Assembly: GCA_017446355.1 (NCBI GenBank)
Contig: JAFSQZ010000103.1
Coordinates: forward strand, 1 to 13,383
Length of the DNA stretch: 13,383 bases
From: Neisseriaceae bacterium
GTDB taxonomy: Bacteria; Pseudomonadota; Gammaproteobacteria; Burkholderiales; Neisseriaceae
Reading direction: 5' to 3'
The translations under genes and the position numbers were made by a program. The stretch's first letter is position 1. The number at the start of each line of letters is the position of its first letter. The notes beneath the pieces are model-generated. The model ran no database searches and was not told where the DNA came from. It saw only the letters and a list, made by a program, of their open reading frames with translations. Positions 5,321 through 12,906 of this stretch are shown piece after piece.

Positions 5321-6946
5321 TTACAATAATACGCGGCGGAAGTCTTTGAGAAGTTGCGCGATAAAGACGGTGAAACGCATACCTGCTGCGCCATCAATCA
5401 CACGATGGTCAAAGGATAAGCTTAATGGACACATTAAACGCGGTTCAAAGTCTTTGCCGTTGAATACGGGTTTCATTTTGGCTTTGCATACGCCTAAAAT
5501 GGCAACTTCTGGGGCGTTTACAATGGGCGTGAAACTTGTGCCACCTATGCCACCAAGACTGGAAATGGTGAAACACGCACCTTGCATTTCTTGTGGTTTG
5601 AGCTTGCCTTCACGCGCTTTTTTAGAAAGTGTTGCTAATTCTTGACAGATTTCTTTTAAGCCTTTTTTGTCTACATCTTTGATGACAGGCACCACTAAAC
5701 CATTTGGCGTGTCGGCGGCAAAACCGATGTGGTAGTATTTTTTTAGAATTAAGTTATCGCCGTCCAAAGATGAGTTGAATTCAGGAAAGGCTTTTAAGGC
5801 AGCCACTGATGCTTTGATGATAAAGGCAAGTGGTGATACTTTGATGCTTTCTTTTTCCCATTCTTTGTTTAAGGTTTGGCGGAAACTTTCCAAGTCGGTC
5901 ATATCGGCTTCTTCGTTGACGGTAACGTGTGGAATCATTACCCAGTTGCGCGATAGGTTTTGTCCTGAAATTTTTTTGATGCGACTGAGTTCTTTGATTT
6001 CAATTTCACCGAATTTGCTGAAATCTATTTTTGGCCAGGGAAGTAAATCTAAACCGCCCATAGATGCGCCTGATGAAGTAGCTTGGTTTGTACCTCCATT
6101 TTGCATCGTGTTTTTGACATAGAGTTTGATGTCTTCTTTGGTGATGCGATTTTTTTTGCCTGAACCTTGAACCAAATTTAGATTCACACCTAATTCACGT
6201 GCTAATTTTCGTGCGCTAGGTCCTGCGTGTGCTTGCGCAAATCCTGCTTCGTTTACCGCTGAACCAAATGATGCAACAACTGTTGTATGGTCGGAAACGG
6301 TTTCTGGTGTGGCTGCCTGAAAGGTTTTGGCTGTGTTGCTAATGGTTTTTTCGGTTTCTTGAACGTTGGATTGCGTGTCGGCGGTATTCTCTGTGGCAAC
6401 TTCAATAATGGGACTGCCTTCGGAAACTTTGTCGCCAACTTTTATCCATACGTTTTGTACAACGCCAGCAACGGTGCAAGGTACGTCCATTGTGGCTTTG
6501 TCGGTTTCTAAAGTGATGAGCGTTTGGTCAATGGCAACCGTGTCGCCTGTTTTTACTTCCACTGCAATCACGTCTACATTTTCGTGTCCACCAATATCGG
6601 GTACATTGACAGCAACTAGGCTGCCTGAAAGATTGTTTGGTGTGGACATTGCTGTTTCGGTTTCGGTTTCGGTTTGTGCAGGTTTGCTGGTTGTTTCTTG
6701 AACATCGTTGGCTTGTTCAAGGGTAACAATCACACTGCCTTCGGAAACTTTGTCGCCTACGCTGATGTGTACTGCTTTGACAATACCAGCAGCATCGGCA
6801 GGCACGTCCATTGTGGCTTTATCGGTTTCCAAAGTGATTAAGGTTTGGTCAATGGCGATGCTGTCGCCTACTTTTACTTCCACTGCAATGACATCTACAT
6901 TTTCGTGTCCACCAATATCAGGGACTTTGATTTCAATTGAGTTCAT
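5321..6946 (-). CDS. aceF: Pyruvate dehydrogenase E2, dihydrolipoamide acetyltransferase
   Basis: Core subunit of the pyruvate dehydrogenase complex; moves the acetyl group from E1 to coenzyme A on swinging lipoyl arms. The 541-residue protein has two near-identical lipoyl domains (about residues 3-80 and 112-185), each with ETDKATMDVP (lipoyl lysines 43 and 150). A Thr/Glu-rich linker (TETETET, encoded by a short hexamer repeat) separates them. Then come an Ala/Thr/Gln linker, the E1/E3-binding domain (about 241-277, SARKLARELGV to ITKEDIKLYV) and the catalytic domain (about 303-541) ending in SFDHRVIDG (His514, Asp518). ATG 6946 has AGGAAG seven bases upstream; ATG 6949 is possible, and the longer frame from 7027 crosses an uptake sequence and is rejected. 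Fourth gene of the aceE cluster. Two lipoyl domains rather than three is normal in this family. No E3 gene is visible. Confidence 0.96.
   Translation of the reverse strand: MNSIEIKVPDIGGHENVDVIAVEVKVGDSIAIDQTLITLETDKATMDVPADAAGIVKAVHISVGDKVSEGSVIVTLEQANDVQETTSKPAQTETETETAMSTPNNLSGSLVAVNVPDIGGHENVDVIAVEVKTGDTVAIDQTLITLETDKATMDVPCTVAGVVQNVWIKVGDKVSEGSPIIEVATENTADTQSNVQETEKTISNTAKTFQAATPETVSDHTTVVASFGSAVNEAGFAQAHAGPSARKLARELGVNLNLVQGSGKKNRITKEDIKLYVKNTMQNGGTNQATSSGASMGGLDLLPWPKIDFSKFGEIEIKELSRIKKISGQNLSRNWVMIPHVTVNEEADMTDLESFRQTLNKEWEKESIKVSPLAFIIKASVAALKAFPEFNSSLDGDNLILKKYYHIGFAADTPNGLVVPVIKDVDKKGLKEICQELATLSKKAREGKLKPQEMQGACFTISSLGGIGGTSFTPIVNAPEVAILGVCKAKMKPVFNGKDFEPRLMCPLSLSFDHRVIDGAAGMRFTVFIAQLLKDFRRVLL
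6618..6629 (+). repeat. DNA uptake sequence in aceF
   Basis: Exact 12-mer in the inter-lipoyl linker of aceF, on the strand opposite the coding strand. A near copy (11/12, TGGCTGCCTGAA) is at 6310-6321 in the second linker, so both fall in regions tolerant of sequence change. Confidence 0.85.
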
Positions 6947-6982
6947 CATATTTCTTCCTGTTTTAATGGAAAAATAGTGTTC

Positions 6983-6994
6983 AGGCTGCCTGAA
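6983..6994 (+). repeat. DNA uptake sequence
   Basis: Exact 12-mer in the gap between the DUF333 lipoprotein stop codon and aceF, palindromic flank GTTCAGG...CTGAAAC. Confidence 0.85.
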
Positions 6995-6996
6995 AC

Positions 6997-7227
6997 TTAT
7001 TGATGATGGGCGCGGAAATATGCCCATTCATCTATTTCTTCTCCGTTTGGCAAAATACATACACCGTATTGGTTGCCTTGTGCATCTTGACGAATAACGG
7101 ATTTTCCGCCTTGTTGTATACAAAATACGGCAGCAGGATTTGCTATGTTCATTATTTCTATTTGGTTCATAGTGTTAGTGCTACAAGCAGTTAATATGGT
7201 ACTTGCTAATATAATGTATTTTTGCAT
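6997..7227 (-). CDS. Small DUF333-type lipoprotein
   Basis: A 76-residue predicted lipoprotein. MQKYIILASTILTAC is a compact signal peptide with lipobox LTAC (Cys15). The mature part matches my recollection of the DUF333 pattern (COG3042, 'putative hemolysin' in old annotations, function unproven): NPAAVFCIQQGGKS, then YGVCILPNGEEIDEWAYFR, with two cysteines that could form a disulfide. The start at 7227 has AAGG eight bases upstream; the frame extends upstream to 7281 but would lose the signal peptide. That ribosome binding site overlaps the stop codon of the preceding 48-residue gene, so the two are probably translated together. Its position between aceE and aceF is odd, as no link between this family and pyruvate dehydrogenase is known to me. 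Confidence 0.8.
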   Translation of the reverse strand: MQKYIILASTILTACSTNTMNQIEIMNIANPAAVFCIQQGGKSVIRQDAQGNQYGVCILPNGEEIDEWAYFRAHHQ

Positions 7228-7237
7228 ATTTATGACC

Positions 7238-7384
7238 TTATTGTTCACATTGTTTGGTGATTTCATTGTATGTACCACCATAATCTAAACAATGATCTTT
7301 ATGGTCAAAAATCAATAAGTAAGCACCTATGATTGGTATAACTATGACCAGTATCACTAAAATTATCCGAAGCCATTTTTTCAT
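7238..7384 (-). CDS. 48-residue single-pass membrane microprotein
   Basis: A short gene easily missed by length cut-offs. It starts MKKWLRIILVILVIVI, an N-terminal membrane segment (about residues 5-26), followed by a small presumably periplasmic domain ending HCLDYGGTYNEITKQCEQ. The CLD-GG-(W/Y)NE---CE arrangement recurs in small hypothetical proteins of Proteobacteria, which supports real coding; the two cysteines (32 and 46) may form a disulfide. Function unknown. Only a weak GGG precedes the ATG by about ten bases, so translation may depend on coupling or a poor initiation site. The TAA stop overlaps the ribosome binding site of the DUF333 lipoprotein, and the pair is 55 bases downstream of the aceE stop, apparently in the same transcript. 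Confidence 0.65.
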   Translation of the reverse strand: MKKWLRIILVILVIVIPIIGAYLLIFDHKDHCLDYGGTYNEITKQCEQ

Positions 7385-7424
7385 CAATAAAACCCATATC
7401 AAATCTATTTGATTTTAGTTTTTC

Positions 7425-7436
7425 AGGCTGCCTGAA
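7425..7436 (+). repeat. DNA uptake sequence
   Basis: Exact 12-mer three bases beyond the aceE stop codon, palindromic flank; it could form a small hairpin in the aceE-aceF mRNA. Confidence 0.85.
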
Positions 7437-7439
7437 TGT

Positions 7440-10124
7440 TTAACGTTGCCAGCTTGGCGCAACATCGCTTGCCACGCCGTATTTATCAATGGCAACTTGA
7501 ACGGTTTGTTTGTCCAATTTACCTTGATTGGCTAATGCGTTTAAGGCGGCTATTGCGATGTGATACCTGTCTATTTCAAAGAAATTACGCAAGTTGGCGC
7601 GACTGTCGCTGCGACCGAAACCGTCTGTTCCTAACACTACGCATTCACCGTTTTCTTTGGGAATGGCGTTTGCTAAACGATCAGCAAAGGCGCGAATGTA
7701 GTCGGTAGAAATCACAACGGGACCACTATGACCTTGAAGTTGTTGTGCAATAAAGGGAAGTTTGGCTTCTTTCATTGGGTTTAAACGGTTATAGCGTTCC
7801 ACTGCGATGGCATCGCGATAAAGTTCGTTAAACGATGGACAAGACCATACGTCTGCATCAACATCAAAATCTTGTTTGAGCAGTTCTGCGGCGCGTAACA
7901 CTTCTTCTAAAATTACGCCAGAACCCATCAATTGCACTTTCAGGCTGCCTGAATCGCTTTCACGGAATAAATACATACCTTTTAAAATGTCGCGTTCAAT
8001 ATTCTCGCGGTGTGGCATTGCTGGGTGTTTGTAGTTTTCGTTCATCACGGTGATGTAGTAAAACTCGTCTTGATTTTCCACATACATTCGTTTTAAACCG
8101 TGATGAATAATCACTGCTAATTCATATTGATAAGTGGGGTCATAAGCACGACAGTTGGGAATTAAGGCTGCCTGAATGTGGCTGTGTCCGTCTTCGTGTT
8201 GTAAACCTTCGCCATTTAAAGTGGTGCGACCTGCTGTGCCACCAAGCAAGAAACCACGCGCGTGCATATCACCACCCGCCCAAGCTAGGTCGCCAATGCG
8301 TTGGAAACCAAACATGGAGTAGTAAATATAAAAAGGAATCATCGCGTAACGGTTGTTGGCATAAGAAGTCGCCGCGGCAATCCAGTCTGCCATTGCACCT
8401 GGTTCGTTAATGCCTTCTTGCAAAATTTGACCATCGGCAGATTCTTTGTAAAACATCAGTTGGTCTTTGTCTTGCGGCGTATAAAGCTGACCTTTTGGAT
8501 TCCAAATGCCAAATTGACGGAATAAACCTTCCATACCAAAAGTGCGACTTTCATCAGGAACAATCGGCACAATGCGTGAACCAATGTGTTTGTCTTTTAA
8601 TAAAGTAGACAAAATGCGCACAAATGCCATAGTGGTAGAAAATGCTCGTTCACCGCTGCTGGTCAGTTGTGCATCAAATTCTTCTAATGCAGGAATGGGC
8701 AAAGGTTCAGTGTTGGGGTTGCGTTGTGGCAAATAACCACCCAATGCATCACGACATTTGCGCAAATAACGCAATTCTTCACTGTCTTCTGGGAAACGGA
8801 AATAAGGTAAATCACCACTGTCAATTTGTTCGTCTGTTACTTGAATATCAAAACGGTTGCGGAAACCTTTCAAAGAAGCATTGTCCATTTTTTTGGCTTG
8901 GTGCGCCACGTTTTGACCTTCACCTGACGCGCCCATTCCATAACCTTTAATGGTTTTCGCTAAAATAACGGTTGGACGACCACCATTGTTGTTTACGGCT
9001 TCATAGTAAGCGGCATAAACTTTGTGTGGGTCGTGTCCGCCACGATTTAATGCCCAAATTTCTTCATCAGACATATTGGCAACAAGGGCTTTTAATTCAG
9101 GTGTGTTAAAGAAATGTTCGCGCACATACGCGCCGTCTTTGGATTTGTAGGTTTGATAGTCGCCGTCTAACACTTCTTCCATACGTTGTTTTAAAGCATT
9201 ATTGGTATCACGCGCCAAAAGAGCGTCCCAGCGACTACCCCAAATCACTTTTATCACATTCCAGCCTGCACCGCGGAAATTACCTTCTAATTCTTGAATG
9301 ATTTTGCCATTACCACGTACAGGACCATCTAAACGTTGCAAGTTACAGTTAATCACAAAAATCAAATTGTCCAAACCTTCACGAGCGGCCAAAGCAATCG
9401 CACCTTGTGATTCTGGTTCGTCCATTTCACCGTCGCCGCAGAAACACCACACCTTGCGTCCTTTGGTTTTACTTAAACCGCGAGAATCCAAATATTTTAA
9501 GAAACGCGCTTGATAAATCGCCATCAATGGACCTAAACCCATAGAAACAGTGGGAAATTGCCAAAAATCAGGCATTAAATGTGGGTGCGGATAGGAAGAT
9601 AAACCGTTGCCGTCCACTTCTTGTCGAAAATTATCTAATTGTTCTTCGCTCAAACGCCCTTCAATAAAAGCGCGTGCGTAAATACCTGGTGCAGAGTGTC
9701 CTTGTGTGAACACCAAATCACCTTCGCCACCGTCTCTTTTTGCGTGCCAAAAGTGATTGAAACCAACATCGTATAAAGTGGCAGAAGATTGGAAAGAAGC
9801 AATGTGTCCGCCCAATTCCAGTTCTTTTTTACTGGCACGCAACACCATTGCCGCTGCATTCCAACGAATCGCTGAACGAATACGGTGTTCCAATTCGTGA
9901 TTACCAGGAGATTTTTGTTCTTTGCCCACAGGAATGGTATTCAAATAAGCGGTGGTGGCATCAAATGGCAAATGCACCCCTTGACGGCGCGTGTAGCGCA
10001 CCAGTTTTTCTAAAAGAAAATGAACGCGCTGTTCGCCTTCGTTTTTTAAAACAGACCCCAAAGCGTCTAACCATTCTTGGCTTTCAACTGGATCGATGTC
10101 TTGCATATGACGTGTTTCTGACAT
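7440..10124 (-). CDS. aceE: Pyruvate dehydrogenase E1 component (homodimeric type)
   Basis: Thiamine-diphosphate-dependent enzyme that decarboxylates pyruvate and acetylates the lipoyl arms of E2, the entry of glycolytic carbon into the TCA cycle. It is 894 residues, close to the 887 of E. coli AceE, and collinear throughout. Visible landmarks: GGHIASFQSSA near 105-115; the cofactor motif GDGEMDEPESQGAIA starting at 230 and ending NCNLQRLDG near 260 (metal/ThDP site); KDGAYVREHFF; KTIKGYGMGASGEGQN; and DGFGRSDSR near the C-terminus. The start is ATG 10124, with AAGGGA close upstream; ATG 10139 has no ribosome binding site and would add MKGNA. Two uptake sequences lie in the gene. It heads the aceE - microprotein - lipoprotein - aceF cluster. 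A perfect FNR-type site lies about 150 bases upstream. Confidence 0.97.
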   Translation of the reverse strand: MSETRHMQDIDPVESQEWLDALGSVLKNEGEQRVHFLLEKLVRYTRRQGVHLPFDATTAYLNTIPVGKEQKSPGNHELEHRIRSAIRWNAAAMVLRASKKELELGGHIASFQSSATLYDVGFNHFWHAKRDGGEGDLVFTQGHSAPGIYARAFIEGRLSEEQLDNFRQEVDGNGLSSYPHPHLMPDFWQFPTVSMGLGPLMAIYQARFLKYLDSRGLSKTKGRKVWCFCGDGEMDEPESQGAIALAAREGLDNLIFVINCNLQRLDGPVRGNGKIIQELEGNFRGAGWNVIKVIWGSRWDALLARDTNNALKQRMEEVLDGDYQTYKSKDGAYVREHFFNTPELKALVANMSDEEIWALNRGGHDPHKVYAAYYEAVNNNGGRPTVILAKTIKGYGMGASGEGQNVAHQAKKMDNASLKGFRNRFDIQVTDEQIDSGDLPYFRFPEDSEELRYLRKCRDALGGYLPQRNPNTEPLPIPALEEFDAQLTSSGERAFSTTMAFVRILSTLLKDKHIGSRIVPIVPDESRTFGMEGLFRQFGIWNPKGQLYTPQDKDQLMFYKESADGQILQEGINEPGAMADWIAAATSYANNRYAMIPFYIYYSMFGFQRIGDLAWAGGDMHARGFLLGGTAGRTTLNGEGLQHEDGHSHIQAALIPNCRAYDPTYQYELAVIIHHGLKRMYVENQDEFYYITVMNENYKHPAMPHRENIERDILKGMYLFRESDSGSLKVQLMGSGVILEEVLRAAELLKQDFDVDADVWSCPSFNELYRDAIAVERYNRLNPMKEAKLPFIAQQLQGHSGPVVISTDYIRAFADRLANAIPKENGECVVLGTDGFGRSDSRANLRNFFEIDRYHIAIAALNALANQGKLDKQTVQVAIDKYGVASDVAPSWQR
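7942..7953 (+). repeat. DNA uptake sequence in aceE
   Basis: Exact 12-mer in the distal third of aceE, on the non-coding strand. Confidence 0.85.
8165..8176 (+). repeat. DNA uptake sequence in aceE
   Basis: Second exact copy inside aceE, 223 bases from the previous one, with the non-palindromic flank TTA. Confidence 0.85.
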
Positions 10125-10240
10125 GGCATTTCCCTTCATAAAGGTTTTACAAAATCAACATCAATGATTGCCCACGCAACCGAAATTGAATACATTAGAA
10201 AATGAATTTTACTGTTAAACACAACTGGCTAGCAAATATC

Positions 10241-10252
10241 AGGCTGCCTGAA
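10241..10252 (+). repeat. DNA uptake sequence
   Basis: Exact 12-mer in the aceE/trkH intergenic region. It runs into a further hairpin, AAAGCAATT-TTTACT-AATTGCTTT (10251-10274), which ends at the FNR-type site. Confidence 0.85.
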
Positions 10253-10273
10253 AGCAATTTTTACTAATTGCTT

Positions 10274-10287
10274 TTGATAAACATCAA
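10274..10287. promoter_or_regulatory. FNR/CRP-family operator, perfect TTGAT-N4-ATCAA
   Basis: TTGAT-AAAC-ATCAA matches the FNR consensus at all ten specified positions, and symmetry extends to TTTTGAT / ATCAAAA (10272-10289). It is 150 bases from the aceE start and 173 from the trkH start. FNR senses oxygen through a [4Fe-4S] cluster. Control of aceE, to fit pyruvate flux to oxygen supply, is the more obvious role; control of trkH is possible. On the minus strand the site could serve as a -35 region (TTGATG), which would favour repression. Confidence 0.5.
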
Positions 10288-10353
10288 AATTTACACAGCA
10301 ACAATGGTTTTGCTGATGTATAAAAACTTTTGAAATGATTTTGCTTGTGGCAA

Positions 10354-10367
10354 AATGACGTGTCATT
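10354..10367. promoter_or_regulatory. 14-bp dyad AATGAC-GT-GTCATT
   Basis: A near-perfect palindrome in the trkH upstream region, of a size typical for a dimeric regulator. No regulator can be assigned from sequence. Confidence 0.25.
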
Positions 10368-10386
10368 CAAATAATGGTTTGAACGA

Positions 10387-10416
10387 TTGACAATATTGAA
10401 ACATTTAAACAATAGT
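10387..10416 (+). promoter_or_regulatory. Candidate promoter of trkH
   Basis: Consensus TTGACA (10387-10392), 18-base spacer and a 4/6 match AATAGT (10411-10416). The -35 box is strong and the -10 box poor. Confidence 0.4.
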
Positions 10417-10429
10417 TTGCAAAGTTTTC

Positions 10430-10441
10430 AGGCTGCCTGAA
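10430..10441 (+). repeat. DNA uptake sequence
   Basis: Exact 12-mer 18 bases upstream of the trkH start codon, within the likely mRNA leader; the TTTTCAGG...CTGAAAG flanks make it nearly self-complementary, so it could form a hairpin next to the ribosome binding region. Confidence 0.85.
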
Positions 10442-10459
10442 AGCTTGTGAGTTTTCCTA

Positions 10460-11926
10460 ATGAATAAATTACTACCTACCATACACATTTTTTCCAAACT
10501 TGGTCTGTTTTTCGCTTTGTTGATGTGGCTACCAACATTGGTGTCATATCTTTTTAATGACGAAGCGTTTTATGTTTTTAAAAATACTGCAATCGTTACA
10601 GTGATATTTTCTGGCTTGGTTTGGCTGGTTACGCGCCGTTATCAACGTGAATTACGTCCACGTGATGGGTTTATTTTGGTGGTGATGATGTGGCTGGGTT
10701 TTGCTTTGATTGCTGCTATACCAATTTATTTTTATTTAGAAGAATTATCGTTTACCGATGCTTTTTTTGAAGGTATGAGTGCCTTAACCACCACAGGCGC
10801 AAGCGTTATTCCCAATTTGGAAAAGCTCCCTCCATCACTGAATTTTTGGCGACATTTGCTGTGTTGGTTAGGTGGTATGGGGATTATTGTGCTAGCTGTT
10901 GCCATTTTGCCAATGTTAGGTGTAGGGGGGACGCAGTTATTTAAAGCAGAAATTCCAGGTGTAGAAAAAGACACCAAAATCGCACCACGTATTTCCCAAG
11001 TGGCCAAACGCTTATGGCTAATGTATTTCTCATTCACTTTTGTTATCGGCGTTGCCTTTTATTTCTCTGGAATGAACTGGTTTGACGCATTGTGCCACGC
11101 GATGTCTGCCTTTTCGCTAACAGGTTTTTCCACCAAAGACAAAGGCATCGCCTATTTTGATTCTGTCGCTGTGGAAACAATTATTATCTTGGCAACCATT
11201 GCAGGCAGTATGAGTTTTGCCAACCACTTTACCGCGTTAAAACAAAAAAATCTGAAAAAAAGTTTGCAGATTTATTGGCAAAATGAAGAAGTACGCATTA
11301 TGCTGATTGTACTGTTTTTTAGTATGGTGATTACAATAGATTATTTGATTTACAAAGGATATTACTCACCATTAGATGCCTTGCGTTATGTAACGTTTAA
11401 CTTTATCAACGTAGCATTAACGGCAGGTTTTTCCAATGCCGATTTCGCATCTTGGCCATTAGTCATCACATTATGGTTGTTTTTCCTTGCCAACATTCTT
11501 GCCAACGCAGGTTCTATGGGAGGTGGAGTGAAGCTGGTTCGCGCGATTGCATTAGCCAAAATCACCTTGCGTGAAACCCTTATGTTGCAACACCCTAACG
11601 CTGTACATTCAGTAAAAGTAAACGACAAAAATGTCAACGAACGCTTGGCAATGTCCATTATGGCGTTTATTTTTATGTATTTTATGACAGTGGTACTGTT
11701 CACATTTATTATGATGATTACAGGCGAAGATTTAATTACTGCCTTTTCTGCTGTACTTGCGTGTGTAACCAACACAGGTGTTGGTCTAGGTGGTGTAGGA
11801 CCTAGCCACAATTTTGGCACGCTCAACGATTTACAAAAATGGCTATGCATTTTTGCAATGTTGTTAGGACGCTTGGAAATGTTCACCGTATTTATTTTAT
11901 TCACACCTGCTTATTGGAAAAAATAA
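10460..11926 (+). CDS. trkH: TrkH-family potassium uptake channel
   Basis: Inner-membrane K+-translocating subunit of the Trk system, a superfamily of four membrane-pore-membrane repeats. The 488 residues match the family (E. coli TrkH 483). The four pore loops with filter glycines are TTTGAS (110-115), SLTGFS (219-224), LTAGFS (320-325) and VTNTGVGLG (436-444); further conserved stretches are WLGGMGIIVLA (136-146) and AGSMGGGVK (350-358). TrkH normally works with the cytoplasmic gating ring TrkA, which is not encoded here. ATG 10460 begins at the conserved N-terminus, but the ribosome binding site is poor (GTGAG at a long distance) and an uptake sequence sits just upstream. Monocistronic by appearance; divergent from aceE. 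Confidence 0.93.
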   Translation: MNKLLPTIHIFSKLGLFFALLMWLPTLVSYLFNDEAFYVFKNTAIVTVIFSGLVWLVTRRYQRELRPRDGFILVVMMWLGFALIAAIPIYFYLEELSFTDAFFEGMSALTTTGASVIPNLEKLPPSLNFWRHLLCWLGGMGIIVLAVAILPMLGVGGTQLFKAEIPGVEKDTKIAPRISQVAKRLWLMYFSFTFVIGVAFYFSGMNWFDALCHAMSAFSLTGFSTKDKGIAYFDSVAVETIIILATIAGSMSFANHFTALKQKNLKKSLQIYWQNEEVRIMLIVLFFSMVITIDYLIYKGYYSPLDALRYVTFNFINVALTAGFSNADFASWPLVITLWLFFLANILANAGSMGGGVKLVRAIALAKITLRETLMLQHPNAVHSVKVNDKNVNERLAMSIMAFIFMYFMTVVLFTFIMMITGEDLITAFSAVLACVTNTGVGLGGVGPSHNFGTLNDLQKWLCIFAMLLGRLEMFTVFILFTPAYWKK

Positions 11927-12232
11927 ATGAAAGCTTTTAAAACGCAAGGCAGCAAATAAACCGAAATTTGAGCGAGTGTAGGCAAAGTCAAAAAAACTGA
12001 TTAAACATACTAACCTATTGATAAAACAGTATTTACCAAAGAAAACGGATTTTAATTTAATCAGTGATGATTGTTAACAAAGCCATAAATCATCTCAACT
12101 TTTTTGCAACATAAGTGATTTACCTAAAAACTTCAAAACTGTCTATAAAATAAAAAATTAGCCCCTATTTTAACGATGGCACCCAATTTTTTTTTAGTTA
12201 ACCCAATATAATGCTCATTTTGTTAGGTAAAA
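11927..12232. other. AT-rich spacer between trkH and rsmD, no gene seen
   Basis: 306 bases, very AT-rich. I see no coding frame, no convincing terminator and no uptake sequence. It ends with a nine-T run (12187-12195) and a perfect TATAAT (12207-12212), probably the rsmD promoter. Confidence 0.5.
12207..12212 (+). promoter_or_regulatory. -10 box of the rsmD promoter
   Basis: Perfect TATAAT, 21 bases before the rsmD ATG; no good -35 box, only a T-run ending 11 bases upstream that may compensate. Confidence 0.45.
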
Positions 12233-12799
12233 ATGATGGAAACAAAACACAGTAAACACACCAATCAAGTTCGTATTTGTGGCGGTGTTTTGTGCGGACG
12301 CAAACTAACATTCAATAATGCACCCTCTTTACGTCCAACGCCTGAAATGGTACGTGAAAAACTCTTTAACTGGTTAGGACAAGATTTAACAGGGCAAAAC
12401 GTATTAGACTTATTTTCAGGCAGCGGTGCGCTAGGTTTTGAAGCAGCATCACGGCACGCAAAACAAGTATGGATGTGCGACAACCATCGTCCAAGTGTGA
12501 AATTATTGCAACAACACGTTAAACAATTCAACTTAACTGATAACGTATACATCACTTGCCAAGACGCATTCACTTATCTAAAACATCACACAGAAACATT
12601 TGATTTAGTGTTATTAGATCCACCTTTTATGTGGCAAGAATGGGCAACTTTATTTAAGTTACTCAAAAACAAACTCAACCCTAATGCTTTTGTGTATTTA
12701 GAAGCAGGCAAACTGCCATTATTGCCTGAATGGCTCAACATTTACCGTCAAGGAAAAGCAGGAAAAAGTCAATTTATCCTAGCTAACTACACATCTTAA
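12233..12799 (+). CDS. rsmD: 16S rRNA (guanine-966-N2)-methyltransferase RsmD
   Basis: S-adenosylmethionine-dependent enzyme that methylates G966 of 16S rRNA during 30S assembly. It has 188 residues, near the family norm of about 190-200. Landmarks in order: RICGGVLCGRKL (14-25), LRPTPEMVREKLFNWL (33-48) for RNA binding, SAM motif VLDLFSGSGALGFEA (57-71), and the catalytic DPPF (129-132). Two adjacent ATGs (12233, 12236) share one ribosome binding site, AGG five or eight bases upstream, so the start is ambiguous by one residue. In some genomes rsmD is paired with coaD or ftsY; here it stands before a ferredoxin gene, an arrangement also seen elsewhere in Proteobacteria (from memory). Confidence 0.93.
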   Translation: MMETKHSKHTNQVRICGGVLCGRKLTFNNAPSLRPTPEMVREKLFNWLGQDLTGQNVLDLFSGSGALGFEAASRHAKQVWMCDNHRPSVKLLQQHVKQFNLTDNVYITCQDAFTYLKHHTETFDLVLLDPPFMWQEWATLFKLLKNKLNPNAFVYLEAGKLPLLPEWLNIYRQGKAGKSQFILANYTS

Positions 12800-12831
12800 A
12801 ATAAATAAGATTTATTATCATAATGTTAAAA

Positions 12832-12858
12832 AATGTTTTCAGGCTGCCTGAAAACATT
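12832..12858. repeat. Uptake sequence within a 27-bp near-perfect palindrome
   Basis: AATGTTTTCAGGC, central T, GCCTGAAAACATT: 13-bp arms containing an exact AGGCTGCCTGAA at 12841-12852. On the minus strand it is followed by a T run (12833-12828); on the plus strand, where the flanking genes lie, there is none. It may overlap the -35 region of the ferredoxin promoter. Confidence 0.8.
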
Positions 12859-12866
12859 AGTTAGGT

Positions 12867-12872
12867 TATAAT
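12867..12872 (+). promoter_or_regulatory. -10 box of the ferredoxin promoter
   Basis: Perfect TATAAT, placing the RNA start near 12879. An in-frame ATG at 12871 overlaps this box, so it cannot be the translation start. Confidence 0.55.
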
Positions 12873-12906
12873 GCACGACTTTAAAACTTTATCTGTGAGC
12901 GAAAGT

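Noticed and set aside
6654..6671. GTTTCG hexamer repeat in aceF as a length-variable tract
   Set aside because: Only three exact units, in frame and in a flexible linker; changes would not shift the frame.
7398..7413. ATCAAAT-CT-ATTTGAT dyad between aceE and the 48-residue gene
   Set aside because: Short AT-rich symmetry, two-base centre and not matching the FNR half-site spacing; likely chance.
8301..9513. Several plus-strand reading frames opposite aceE
   Set aside because: They are shadows of the strongly conserved aceE coding sequence and have no ribosome binding sites or recognisable domains.
12187..12195. Nine-T run upstream of rsmD as a transcriptional phase switch
   Set aside because: There is no clear -35 box to define a spacer that the tract would alter; long T runs are common in this AT-rich spacer.
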